Assembly: GCA_017557665.1 (NCBI GenBank)
Contig: JAFYYI010000032.1
Coordinates: 1 to 5,221 of the forward strand
Direction of reading: 5' to 3'
DNA length: 5,221 nt
From: Muribaculaceae bacterium
GTDB taxonomy: Bacteria; Bacteroidota; Bacteroidia; Bacteroidales; Muribaculaceae
The notes beneath the pieces were generated by a model, which was given only the letters and a program-made list of their open reading frames with translations, was not told the origin of the DNA and searched no databases. Positions 5,173-5,221 of the stretch are shown in pieces; position 1 is the stretch's first letter, and the number at the start of each line of letters is the position of its first letter. The position numbers were made by a program, and so were the translations under genes.

Positions 5173-5221
5173 TGGAGTTGTAAGTCGTATCAGGTACAGA
5201 ACTGATTCACCGCTTTCTCCA
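5173..5221 (+). other. Untranslated leader or small RNA start with nested hairpins (cut by window edge)
   Basis: Downstream of the promoter there is no ATG up to the window end, and the only GTG (5172) meets a stop within four codons, so at least about 55 bases of the transcript are untranslated. Within it ATCAG (5189-5193) pairs with CTGAT (5202-5206) around an 8-base loop, and TGGAG (5173-5177) can pair with CTCCA (5217-5221) to close an outer helix. It may be a long 5' leader, a small RNA or an attenuator; the window ends before this can be decided. Confidence 0.35.

Noticed and set aside
1..5221. CRISPR array, tRNA, insertion sequence, toxin-antitoxin pair or diversity-generating retroelement
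   Set aside because: No regularly spaced repeats, no tRNA-like cloverleaf, no transposase or reverse transcriptase motifs, and no paired small genes of a recognised toxin-antitoxin type were seen on either strand.

Overview
This window looks like part of a Mu-like (transposable) phage or prophage of a Bacteroidetes host, probably Bacteroidales. The host is inferred from two matches to the Bacteroidetes -7 promoter element (TAnnTTTG; both read TATCTTTG, at 2274-2281 and 5151-5158) and from A-rich leaders lacking a Shine-Dalgarno sequence before several genes. The Mu-like identity is inferred from three proteins: a Gam-family DNA-end-binding protein, a GemA/gp16-like protein and a Mu gpG/P2 gpS-type virion morphogenesis protein next to a large terminase. 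No transposase, integrase, phage end or attachment site lies in the window, so the element's boundaries cannot be seen.

Left part (1-2161, + strand): a compact early-type operon. The end of an upstream gene overlaps a 76-aa hypothetical gene as TAATG. Then follow an 84-aa double-CxxC zinc-binding-type protein, a DUF4406 (nucleoside deoxyribosyltransferase-like) protein, a lower-GC 105-aa hypothetical, the GemA-like protein and Gam. Most junctions are overlaps or very short gaps, which suggests one transcript with translational coupling. A 9-bp-stem terminator (2218-2256) closes the operon.

Middle (2162-2587): a 141-bp regulatory gap holds a hairpin just after the gam stop codon, the terminator, a Bacteroidetes-type promoter and a small dyad. 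These precede a 95-codon gene of unknown function (94 aa) that has its own promoter.

Right part (2555-5112, - strand): a convergent packaging/morphogenesis cassette, transcribed terL, then gpG-like, then a tail-terminator-like hypothetical. Its 3' end overlaps the 94-aa gene tail to tail by 33 bp. The portal and gpF-type genes that sit between terL and G in phage Mu are absent there.

Right edge (5113-5221): a divergent intergenic region. A good rightward promoter points out of the window, and the predicted transcript has no start codon before the window ends but can fold into a nested hairpin. I see no defence system, CRISPR array, tRNA or insertion sequence. The least explained parts are the 94-aa gene with its promoter and dyad at the convergent junction, and the untranslated leader at the right edge.
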